From Bacteroidota bacterium (lineage in GTDB: Bacteria > Bacteroidota > Bacteroidia > Chitinophagales > Chitinophagaceae), in assembly GCA_028875955.1 (NCBI GenBank), contig JAGWTX010000050.1, positions 1 through 9,588 on the forward strand: a DNA stretch of 9,588 nt. Reading direction: 5' to 3'. The position numbers and the translations under genes are program-made. The notes below the pieces were generated by a model. The model had not been told where the DNA came from and searched no databases. It was given only the letters and a program-made list of their open reading frames with translations. Numbering within the stretch: position 1 is the first letter of the stretch; every line of letters starts with the position of its first letter. Positions 1-5,792 of the stretch are shown here, piece after piece.

Positions 1-344
1 TTCTTTATCATGCGTTTCTAAACAATGATGGGTGTTCTTTTATTTGAAATTATTTACCCCCTCAATATATGTAACAACGGTAGTAAGTTTTAAGTTGAGA
101 AAAATGTAGCGAAAAAACTACGAGCAATATATTAAAACCGACAATAATTTAGATATCTTTTTTGCAATCGTTTGAAAGTTTAATTTTACTTTTATCTAAC
201 GTTCGATTAAAGTAATCCCCCCTCCCCTCGAATGTAGTATATTTTCTATATCATTTGGTTCCATTTTACTGGTCAGTTTAAGTTAAACTTACTGAGGAAA
301 TTGTACCTGAATTTAGTTCGAAATTCTAAAATATCATATATCTA
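1..344. other. AT-rich intergenic leader with no recognisable gene
   Basis: I see no credible coding frame, RNA gene or repeat array here. The stretch is AT-rich and stops are frequent in every frame. It must carry the promoter of the lipoprotein gene that starts at 345, but no clean match to the Bacteroidota -33 TTTG / -7 TAnnTTTG pattern could be fixed. The nearest candidate, around 249-257, has a three-base instead of a two-base spacer inside the -7 box. A short imperfect palindrome lies at 272-292 and is listed separately. A gene may end just left of the window, but nothing seen here shows it. Confidence 0.6.
272..292. promoter_or_regulatory. Imperfect palindrome upstream of the lipoprotein gene
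   Basis: The 7-bp arms AGTTTAA and TTAAACT flank a single G (275-289). They extend past one mismatch to GT and AC at 272-273 and 291-292. The dyad sits about 52 bp before the ATG at 345, where an operator could lie. The region is very AT-rich, so chance is a real alternative, and no regulator gene is present in the window. Confidence 0.2.
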
Positions 345-809
345 ATGAAGATTAGCAACTGTCCGGGCATCGTATTTGCTATGCTCCTTTTAGTGTCTAC
401 TGCGTTTTTTTCCTGTAAAAAAAATGCAGATAATAAATTGAACATATCGCTACATGACAAGTCGCTTTCTGTTATTCAATCGTATATTCAAGGTAGTTGG
501 AAATTACATCATGAGTTAGGTGGTTATTGTGGTTCATGTATTTATTATCCTAAAGACAGTTCATTTAATTTATACTTAACTCTAACTCCTGCAAGGATTA
601 TTTTTAGGAATGCCGCTAGGTCAACGATAGATACAGCGATCGAATGGAAACACGTGAATATTTTCGGAGATTCAACCTTTACAATGAATTTTCAAGATAA
701 AAATGGAGTTCCAATTGTCCTTGGAGCTCGTGAAGTAGTTAATGATACATTGGCACTCTATCAACCTGGTCCTGACGGAATGTACTTCTACTACATCAAA
801 ACAAACTAA
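345..809 (+). CDS. Small lipocalin-like lipoprotein of unknown function
   Basis: The 154-residue product begins with a lipoprotein signal: a basic N-terminus, a hydrophobic stretch at about 8-22, and a lipobox ending F-F-S-C with the lipidated cysteine at residue 24, followed by K-K-N. The mature protein is probably attached to the inner or outer membrane facing the periplasm; there is no clear acidic surface-export tag after the cysteine. Residues ~45-154 alternate in a beta-rich pattern and open with a G-S-W motif (50-52) followed by a glycine-rich turn. This resembles the small lipocalin-like lipoproteins common in Bacteroidota, but that is a pattern judgement and the ligand is unknown. 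Codons are noticeably AT-richer than in the metabolic genes to the right (about 36% GC by hand count over 421-780). The start follows an AT-rich leader. A second gene fragment starts 20 bp after the stop, so the two may once have been co-transcribed. Confidence 0.75.
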   Translation: MKISNCPGIVFAMLLLVSTAFFSCKKNADNKLNISLHDKSLSVIQSYIQGSWKLHHELGGYCGSCIYYPKDSSFNLYLTLTPARIIFRNAARSTIDTAIEWKHVNIFGDSTFTMNFQDKNGVPIVLGAREVVNDTLALYQPGPDGMYFYYIKTN

Positions 810-829
810 GTCATTTAAAATCCAATAAT

Positions 830-866
830 ATGAAACCGTTTTACAAACGATTATTTTCAGCGATAT
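830..866 (+). pseudogene. 5' stub of a secreted-protein gene cut by the IS remnant
   Basis: An ATG at 830 opens a frame of 12 intact codons, M-K-P-F-Y-K-R-L-F-S-A-I, with the positively charged then hydrophobic start typical of a signal peptide. The frame meets a stop at 869-871, inside the likely terminal TG of the IS element. It starts 20 bp after the lipoprotein stop, normal operon spacing, with an A-rich leader in front. The simplest reading is a gene whose signal peptide was interrupted by the transposon and whose remainder was later lost, because nothing in this window continues the frame. The stub is too short to identify the family, and it could be a chance ATG. Confidence 0.5.
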
Positions 867-1540
867 TGTAAGTGCCCCTTATTTCAGACAGCTTTATTTA
901 GAGTCTGATCATTTTTTAAAAGGTTCATTTTCCATTCATAAGGCGTAAGATTTCCTAATGATTCATGTGGTCTCTTGTGATTGTATTCTTCTATCCATTC
1001 CTGTGTCAGTTGTCTTACCTGGTACAGATCAAAGAACATGTAAGCATCCAGTACTGCCTCACGGTAAAGTCGATTAAATCGCTCGATATATCCGTTCTGC
1101 ATAGGTCTTCCGGGTTGGATGTATTGGATAGCAATCCCTTTGTCTTTTGCCCACAGTTCAAAATCCTTTGAGGTAAACTCCGGTCCATTATCTACCCTTA
1201 CAGTGGTAGGCGTACCGGTGGTCTCGATTATCCTGTCCAGCGTCCTGATCACCCGTTTTGAGGATAAGGAGGTATCTATTTCAATAGCCAATGCTTCCCT
1301 CGAACAATCATCGATTACATTGAAGGTTCTGAATTTCCGGTTACCGGTCATACTATCAGTCATAAAATCCATGCTCCATGTTTTGTTCATTTCCTGTTGT
1401 TGTTGCAGAGGCTGTTTTACGCGTGTGGGAAGTCTTCGCTTACCCTTCCGTTTTTTATTCAGCTTTAAAAGCTTGTAAACCCTGTACACCTTCTTATGGT
1501 TCCAATCCTTACCTGATCTGCGCAAATAAGCAAAGAGCTT
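867..1540 (-). mobile_element. Truncated IS3-family insertion sequence (transposase 3' part and right end)
   Basis: The element's transposase end lies at the left. The sequence beginning TGTAAGTGCCCC at 867 has the terminal TG and the C-run typical of IS3-family inverted repeats, 17 bp beyond the transposase stop. The other boundary is where OrfB homology fades, at about 1540-1543, just before the hairpin at 1547. OrfA, the N-terminal helix-turn-helix part of OrfB and the second inverted repeat are missing, so the copy cannot move by itself. No flanking target duplication can be tested, because one end is lost. Both boundaries are estimates; the left is the firmer one. Confidence 0.8.
884..1540 (-). 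pseudogene. IS3-family transposase OrfB, N-terminally truncated
   Basis: This is the C-terminal part of an IS3-type OrfB, the DDE recombinase that cuts and joins transposon ends. The longest frame with a start uses a TTG at 1523-1525 (213 residues), and it stays open and homologous-looking up to about 1540. A motif of the type N-H-K-K-V-Y-R-V-Y, which in intact OrfB follows the HTH region, sits at residues 9-17 from that TTG. The rve catalytic core is complete: D53 in W-S-M-D-F, D112 in V-D-N-G-P-E-F and E148 in N-G-Y-I-E-R-F, with 35 residues between the last two (the IS3 D,D(35)E signature). The C-terminal Y-N-H-K-R-P-H-E-S-L motif is also present. Roughly the first quarter of OrfB and all of OrfA are absent, and no usual start or frameshift window is left, so it is a dead copy even though its active site is intact. 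Confidence 0.88.
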
Positions 1541-1546
1541 ACACAG

Positions 1547-1594
1547 TAATAATTAATAAAGGCAGATAAAAATATCTGCCTTTATTAATTATTA
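1547..1594 (-). terminator. Strong hairpin terminator behind the sugar isomerase gene
   Basis: A perfect 22-bp inverted repeat (1547-1568 and 1573-1594) closes a four-base loop. The GC core GGCAGATA/TATCTGCC is flanked by AAA on the 5' side and TTT with further AT-rich pairs on the 3' side, so on either strand the RNA forms a stable stem followed by a U-rich run. It begins 15 bp after the stop of the minus-strand isomerase gene, the expected place for its intrinsic terminator, and would work in both directions. The truncated IS begins only a few bases beyond it. Confidence 0.85.
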
Positions 1595-1609
1595 TTCTAA
1601 AAAGTTGTT

Positions 1610-2611
1610 TTATGCTTCCAGCAACATCTGTGCGTAATCCCTGCACTTCTTTGTTTCGATCACCGCATTGGAATTTTTGGGGATATCGTATTCCAGTTCG
1701 ATGGTTGCCGGCATTTTGTATTTCTTTTCCTTCATCAATGCAAAAATCTCTTTCAAAGGTGTATCACCCTCACCCCAGGGCATATTCTTTCCGCCATTGG
1801 CCTTGGTTTTCCGGTCTTTGATGTGCATGGAACTGATCCGTTTGTGCTTGGTTTCAATCAGCCGCAATAAACTTTCCGAAGTATTCCCCGCCGCAATATA
1901 ATGTCCGCAATCCAGGTTTAAAGTGTTATAGGGCGACTGGGCCAATGCGGTATCCCATGCCGTTTCGGAAGCCTGCAAGTGTGCATGGTACCCGATATAG
2001 GTTTTGTTTTGGGCACCCAGTTCACCCAGTCTTTTGGTTTGGGCAGGGTCTGCCGGTAATTCAACGGAAACCGAATTGGCGCCCAATGCTTTTGCCGCAC
2101 GCATGGAATAGATGATTTCACCATCGGTATTTTCAGGTGCCAGCGAATTGGGTTTATAGGCATAAATGGTCACGCCGGCGGCATTGAATTTTTTCCGCAA
2201 TTCCACAAACTTATCCATGGAGATCGTTTCCCGCCAATTAGCCACCTGCTGCTGGTATTCCTTTAACTGCGCTTTGGTCTCTTCACTCAATTCAGGTCTG
2301 CCCTGACCCGGTACACGGGCAGGCATTTTTACCGTGTTAACCGGTCTGCCCAAATAAAATTCCACTTCATCGCCTTTCAGTTCTATGGCATTGATGTTAC
2401 TGTCGATACAATATTGCAGCAATTGATCCGGATGCCCGGGCATACTTCTGAAAGAATAGGTGGTCACACCGATCTGGACACCCCTGATCAAAGAGTTGGG
2501 TTTTGAAGGCAAAAGACGGGCAGCAAAAGCGGATTTTCCGGCCACAAATATGCCCAGGGAAGCCAGGGAACTCTGGTACAGGAATGCCCGGCGGGATGTG
2601 TGATTTGACAT
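1610..2611 (-). CDS. Tat-exported sugar phosphate isomerase/epimerase-like TIM-barrel protein
   Basis: The 333-residue product belongs to the xylose isomerase-like TIM-barrel (AP endonuclease 2) superfamily. I start it at the ATG at 2609-2611 because it opens with a twin-arginine signal: S-R-R-A-F-L at residues 6-11, then a hydrophobic run with small residues to about 31. This fits folded export to the periplasm. Barrel landmarks and likely metal or acid-base residues are E77 (I-E-L-K-G-D), H209 and H211 (G-Y-H-A-H), D234 and H237 (L-D-C-G-H), H263 and D266 (M-H-I-K-D) and E305 (I-E-L-E). These positions match the divalent-metal site of isomerase and epimerase relatives. The real substrate cannot be read; many exported homologues are annotated only as sugar isomerase/epimerase. 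The gene stands alone and ends at a strong hairpin (1547-1594). The same frame is open for 104 more codons upstream to a TTG at 2921, but no ATG lies there and it would bury the Tat signal. Confidence 0.85.
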   Translation of the reverse strand: MSNHTSRRAFLYQSSLASLGIFVAGKSAFAARLLPSKPNSLIRGVQIGVTTYSFRSMPGHPDQLLQYCIDSNINAIELKGDEVEFYLGRPVNTVKMPARVPGQGRPELSEETKAQLKEYQQQVANWRETISMDKFVELRKKFNAAGVTIYAYKPNSLAPENTDGEIIYSMRAAKALGANSVSVELPADPAQTKRLGELGAQNKTYIGYHAHLQASETAWDTALAQSPYNTLNLDCGHYIAAGNTSESLLRLIETKHKRISSMHIKDRKTKANGGKNMPWGEGDTPLKEIFALMKEKKYKMPATIELEYDIPKNSNAVIETKKCRDYAQMLLEA

Positions 2612-2912
2612 GGCAAGCGTTTTTTTTGAGAAAAGAAATAGACAACTGAAAATAGTTATTCCTCCGGTAAAAAATAAAAGAAATCGGCGGGCAGGTTGTG
2701 CTGTCAGATAGAAATACCAACCGAAAGCGGCATCTTCAGAAGTCGGGGTGCCATTCAGTACAACGCATACCGCAGTATCCTCCTCTCTAATAGCTGCTAA
2801 CAGGTAAACAACCCGTCTTATCCAATTGGAATATGGGTTAATATCCTTTCCCGCATGTAAAGTAAAGTTTCTTCCCCTCATGACAGAAAAAACCAGGTAT
2901 CCGTCATTGACT

Positions 2913-2934
2913 ATTACTAACAATTGTTAGCAAT
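2913..2934. promoter_or_regulatory. 22-bp near-perfect palindrome, candidate operator
   Basis: The core CTAACAATTGTTAG (2917-2930) is a perfect 14-bp dyad. One unmatched base on each side is followed by ATT at 2913-2915 and AAT at 2932-2934, giving 20 of 22 symmetric positions. The size fits a dimeric helix-turn-helix repressor site. It lies about 300 bp before both the isomerase and the cytochrome starts, which is far for a simple operator unless the promoters lie mid-region. No regulator is encoded in the window. Confidence 0.35.
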
Positions 2935-2959
2935 AAAACCATACTTTTCATTACCCATG

Positions 2960-3000
2960 AAAACCCTATCCGGCAGTTGAAGATCAGCACTTGGGGTTTT
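2960..3000. repeat. Weak terminator-like inverted repeat
   Basis: AAAACCC (2960-2966) can pair with GGGTTTT (2994-3000) across a 27-base loop, with a T-run on the right (to 3002) and matching A-run on the left. The short stem and long loop make it doubtful. It is interesting only because a terminator between two divergent genes would imply a lost transcription unit here. Confidence 0.25.
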
Positions 3001-3237
3001 TTGATTTAATACTATTTTAATCGCCATTCATCAATACGCAGCATATTGGCTGGTATTTTTTTTTACCTTTTGCCAGTATTGTTCCGAGGATCGTTCTGAA
3101 CAATTTTCAGTTGTTTTTTTTGTAGCCTTATTTTCCCGAATCCGGTTTCACACGAAAAAACTGTCAATTGACCGAAAACTGATACAGAATACCGGGAGGG
3201 CTGAATGCATTTATTATATTTAAAAAAATAAAGGACT

Positions 3238-3720
3238 ATGTTTTTACAAAACAGAAAAAAAATGGTGTTGTTATTAGGTGCTACGATTGTTACCGCCCTG
3301 ATGACCCAGTCGTTCAATTATACGCAGCAACAACAGGAAAGGAAGCTGCAGAATATCAAGGTTTTTCCTTCAACCATGACATACCGCGAGGTTGACCATG
3401 CGATGGATCAGTTCAAAGCGGCATTGGGTGTTAAATGCAATTTCTGTCATGCTCCTGATAAAGACAATCCCAGAAGAATGGATATGCCAAGTGATGCCAA
3501 TCCCATGAAAAATGTGGCCCGCGAAATGCTGCGAATGACCATGGAAATGAACGAGAAATATATGGCCAGCATCAAACATCCTGAATCCGATACCACTCAG
3601 ATTCAACATATCACCTGCAATACCTGTCACCGTGGCGCTACCAAACCTTTTGGCCAACCCCTGGTTGCACCGGGCCCCGGAGGCGGCGGTCAGAAACCGG
3701 CAGCTCCTGCAGCGAAATAG
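3238..3720 (+). CDS. Di-haem c-type cytochrome (photosynthetic reaction-centre cytochrome-like fold)
   Basis: The 160-residue product has an N-terminal signal or anchor helix (about 9-25) that would place it in the periplasm. It carries two haem-c sites, C67-N-F-C70-H71 and C127-N-T-C130-H131. Each is preceded by a methionine-containing helix (M56 before the first; M102, M104 or M109 before the second), the helix-then-CxxCH layout of the reaction-centre cytochrome subunit family (I judge it close to Pfam CytoC_RC). Members in non-photosynthetic Bacteroidota carry electrons in the envelope, with partners mostly unknown. The C-terminus (about 140-160) is a Gly/Pro/Ala-rich flexible tail. The ATG at 3238 follows AAAGGA closely; an internal ATG at 3262 is possible but would remove the basic N-terminus. 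The YceI gene follows after 59 bp with no obvious terminator, so the two are probably co-transcribed. Haem attachment would need a cytochrome c maturation system encoded elsewhere. Confidence 0.88.
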   Translation: MFLQNRKKMVLLLGATIVTALMTQSFNYTQQQQERKLQNIKVFPSTMTYREVDHAMDQFKAALGVKCNFCHAPDKDNPRRMDMPSDANPMKNVAREMLRMTMEMNEKYMASIKHPESDTTQIQHITCNTCHRGATKPFGQPLVAPGPGGGGQKPAAPAAK

Positions 3721-3779
3721 GCAAATTGAACATATTGTGAAATAGATCGTTAGTAGATTGTACAAATAATTTACAGGGC

Positions 3780-4610
3780 ATGGTATGGAAATTAATGAAG
3801 GAACTGCCATTGATGTTTGTGGTGGCAGCAGTGATCTGGTTGGTAGTGGCAGGTCTGTTTCTGAGAAACGCAAAAAATAAGGGATCCTTTTTCACCAGGC
3901 ACAGATCCACATTTCTGGGTATCGTGATAGCAGTTGTTTTAACGCTGGCTGATATCTGGCTATTTGTACAATACATTCCCACCCATTTCAAAAAAGCGCC
4001 GACAGAACAGGTTGCCGCACCCGTACTTGAACCCATCCCGGAAACGGAAAGCGGGGATTCAATTGCCAAAAAATCAACAACCCTTCCTTTAAAAGATAGC
4101 AGTAAAAAAGAAAAAGACACTCCCGTTCAGCCGGTTGCAAAAACCTATGCGACGCAAAAAGCCAGTATCCGTTTTTTATCCAATGGCAGCACGGAAGATA
4201 TTGAAGCCACCAATCATTCGGTTGCCTGTTCGCTGAATGATAAAACCGGGAAACTGAGGATACTCGGATTGATCAAAGGTTTCCAGTTTGAGAATGAATT
4301 GATGCAGGATCATTTCAATGACAAGGAGTATATGGATAGTGAGACCTATCCCACCACTTCCTTTTCAGGAAAAATCACCGATATGGCATCCCTGGATCTA
4401 TCCAAAGACGGAACTTATCCCATTACAGCGGAAGGGGAACTAACGATCCATGGTGTTACCAAACCCATTATCGTAAAAGGAACCATAACGGTGACATCCG
4501 GAAAAATCCAGTTGCAAAGTGTATTTAAAATCAAAAGAATGGATTTTGGCATCAATACCGATGAAGTAGCAGAAACCCTGGAAATCACGGTAAAAGCCAA
4601 TTTTGGATAG
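3780..4610 (+). CDS. Membrane-anchored YceI-domain protein
   Basis: The 276-residue protein has two parts. Residues ~10-29 and ~44-65 are hydrophobic and form two membrane helices separated by a basic loop (K-N-K...R-H-R), which should be cytoplasmic. A Pro/Lys/Ser-rich linker (about 70-122) leads to a YceI-like lipocalin-fold domain at ~124-274, recognised by a run ending Y-P-T-T-S-F (190-195), the G-E-L-T-I-H-G-V-T-K motif (219-228) and a late F-G-I-N (256-259). YceI proteins bind polyisoprenoids or related amphiphiles in a beta-barrel pocket. Most are free secreted proteins, so the two-helix anchor is a less usual form that would hold the barrel at the outer face of the inner membrane. It follows the di-haem cytochrome gene by 59 bp; YceI domains are known to occur with b561-type cytochromes, so a link to quinone or isoprenoid redox chemistry is a reasonable guess. 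A start at residue 6 (ATG at 3795) is possible. Confidence 0.85.
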   Translation: MVWKLMKELPLMFVVAAVIWLVVAGLFLRNAKNKGSFFTRHRSTFLGIVIAVVLTLADIWLFVQYIPTHFKKAPTEQVAAPVLEPIPETESGDSIAKKSTTLPLKDSSKKEKDTPVQPVAKTYATQKASIRFLSNGSTEDIEATNHSVACSLNDKTGKLRILGLIKGFQFENELMQDHFNDKEYMDSETYPTTSFSGKITDMASLDLSKDGTYPITAEGELTIHGVTKPIIVKGTITVTSGKIQLQSVFKIKRMDFGINTDEVAETLEITVKANFG

Positions 4611-4661
4611 GGCAATTTTACGGATGTTCGTTATGCATATTGCAACAGGATAAAGCAGGAT

Positions 4662-5618
4662 TCAATTCACCACATTCACCGGATTGCCCTGTAGGAAGCC
4701 TGCCACATTTTGTTCGAGTATCTCCATCAACCTTACCCTGGCTTCTTTTGCTGACCATGCGATATGGGGTGTGATCAGACAATTTTTGGCCGTAAAAAGC
4801 GGATTGTCGGCGGAAGGGGGTTCAACGGAAAGCACATCAATCCCTGCACCGGCAATCACACCATCATTGAGTGCATCTGCCAGGTCCTGATCGATTACAA
4901 CGGGTCCCCTGGAAGTATTGATCAGAAAGGCGTTGGGTTTCATGGTATGCAAACTTTTCTGGTTGATCATCCCTTGTGTGTCCCGGGTTAGCGGGCAATG
5001 AATGCTCACCACATCTGACCCGCTTAACAAATCAGGCAAATCAACCCATTGAAAATTTTTCCGGTGAGACTGATCAGACCGGGTCCTGCTACAACCCATG
5101 ATCTGCATACCAAATGCGGTGGCAACATTGGCCACTTCCTGCCCGATGGACCCGAAACCGATGATGCCCATGGTTTTGCCGGATAATTCCTGCAAGGGAA
5201 AATCCCAGAAACACCAGTCTTTGGACCTGGCCCATTTCAAATCCCTCACTGCATCGCTGTGTCGTTGTACATGCATACAATGTTCCAGCAGCAAGGCAAA
5301 AACCATCTGAACAACCGAATGGGTCCCGTATCCGGGTATATTGGTTACAGGAATTCCTTTGGCTTTTGCTGCCTCTGTATCAACAATATTATAACCCGTA
5401 GCCAATACGCCAATGTATTTGAGAGATGGCAGTTGGTCAAGAACCGATTGCGGTAGCGGTGTTTTATTGGTAAAAACGATATCCGCTTCCTTTGCCCGTT
5501 CAACAATCCGTTCAGGAGGTGTTCTGTCATAAACGGTAAGTTCTCCGAATTGTCTGATACCCTCCCAGGACAGGTCTCCGGGGTTTAATGCATACCCATC
5601 CAATACAACCATTTTCAT
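4662..5618 (-). CDS. D-2-hydroxyacid dehydrogenase, glycerate dehydrogenase type
   Basis: The 318-residue cytoplasmic enzyme is of the D-isomer-specific 2-hydroxyacid dehydrogenase family, which interconverts 2-oxoacids and D-2-hydroxyacids with NAD(P)H. I use the ATG at 5616-5618, giving M-K-M-V-V-L-D-G-Y, the usual opening of glycerate dehydrogenase-like members. The longer frame begins only at a TTG (5658). The nucleotide-binding loop G-F-G-S-I-G is at 154-159. The catalytic trio is complete: R237 (T-S-R-G-P), E266 (S-V-E-P-P) and H285 (T-P-H-I-A-W). The end of the second strand of the cofactor domain reads S-R-T-R (177-180) rather than carrying the acidic residue of NAD-specific members, which suggests NADP(H) use. 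The substrate could be glycerate/hydroxypyruvate, glyoxylate or another short hydroxyacid. It is transcribed away from the YiaK-type gene across a 174-bp shared region and converges on the YceI gene with 51 bp between stops, where I saw no clear terminator. Confidence 0.9.
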   Translation of the reverse strand: MKMVVLDGYALNPGDLSWEGIRQFGELTVYDRTPPERIVERAKEADIVFTNKTPLPQSVLDQLPSLKYIGVLATGYNIVDTEAAKAKGIPVTNIPGYGTHSVVQMVFALLLEHCMHVQRHSDAVRDLKWARSKDWCFWDFPLQELSGKTMGIIGFGSIGQEVANVATAFGMQIMGCSRTRSDQSHRKNFQWVDLPDLLSGSDVVSIHCPLTRDTQGMINQKSLHTMKPNAFLINTSRGPVVIDQDLADALNDGVIAGAGIDVLSVEPPSADNPLFTAKNCLITPHIAWSAKEARVRLMEILEQNVAGFLQGNPVNVVN

Positions 5619-5721
5619 CGTTTCTGTTTTATTTGTTGCCAGATCAAGGATTCCTTTCAAAATAAAATTAATGGCAAAAGCTTATATTTAAGGTACGAAG
5701 TTTAAGGGCAGGTAATCAGTT

Positions 5722-5744
5722 TATCCGGATACCATCCTGCAGGA
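5722..5744. promoter_or_regulatory. Two adjacent short palindromes in the divergent promoter region
   Basis: TATCCGGATA (5722-5731) and TCCTGCAGGA (5735-5744) are both perfect 10-bp dyads, three bases apart. They sit between the divergent starts at 5618 and 5793, about 50-70 bp ahead of the YiaK-type gene, where a shared regulator could bind. Short palindromes of this size arise by chance fairly often, and the two do not share a half-site. The AT-rich run after them (5750-5792) has near but inexact matches to the Bacteroidota -7 box. Confidence 0.2.
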
Positions 5745-5792
5745 AGATTCGCTTTTTATTTTTTGCATTTATTATTTTTCAATTTCCCTTTT

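Larger units (their letters stand above)
2612..3237. other. 626-bp divergent intergenic region between isomerase and cytochrome genes
   Basis: It should hold the promoters of both flanking genes, which read outwards, but I could not fix either: no exact TAnnTTTG box with a matching TTTG was found. Three things stand out. First, the isomerase frame stays open on the minus strand from 2612 to 2923 without an ATG. Second, a near-perfect palindrome lies at 2913-2934. Third, arms AAAACCC (2960-2966) and GGGTTTT (2994-3000), the latter running into a T-run, make a weak terminator-like stem. The part 2640-2900 is less AT-rich than normal for an intergenic region and could be a decayed gene or a dispersed repeat. 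The last ~30 bp before 3238 are A-rich and end in AAAGGA, a plausible ribosome site. Confidence 0.6.

Noticed and set aside
105..122. GTAG/CTAC inverted repeat in the left leader
   Set aside because: Four-base arms in an AT-rich region are expected by chance.
830..871. A genuine 13-residue peptide gene
   Set aside because: Its last codon and stop come from the terminal bases of the IS element, so truncation of a longer gene explains it better.
2612..2923. N-terminal extension of the isomerase to a TTG at 2921
   Set aside because: There is no ATG in the extension, and it would place a Tat signal in the middle of the protein. The ATG at 2611 gives a normal exported family member.
3063..3317. 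Minus-strand 84-codon frame over the cytochrome start
   Set aside because: It overlaps the cytochrome start and its leader, has a low-complexity Phe/Ile-rich composition and no domain; a chance frame.
3638..4120. Minus-strand 160-codon frame opposite the YceI gene
   Set aside because: It is antisense to a gene with clear family motifs, and its product has no recognisable features.
4611..4661. Terminator between the YceI and hydroxyacid dehydrogenase genes
   Set aside because: No stem with a U-run could be found in the 51 bp.
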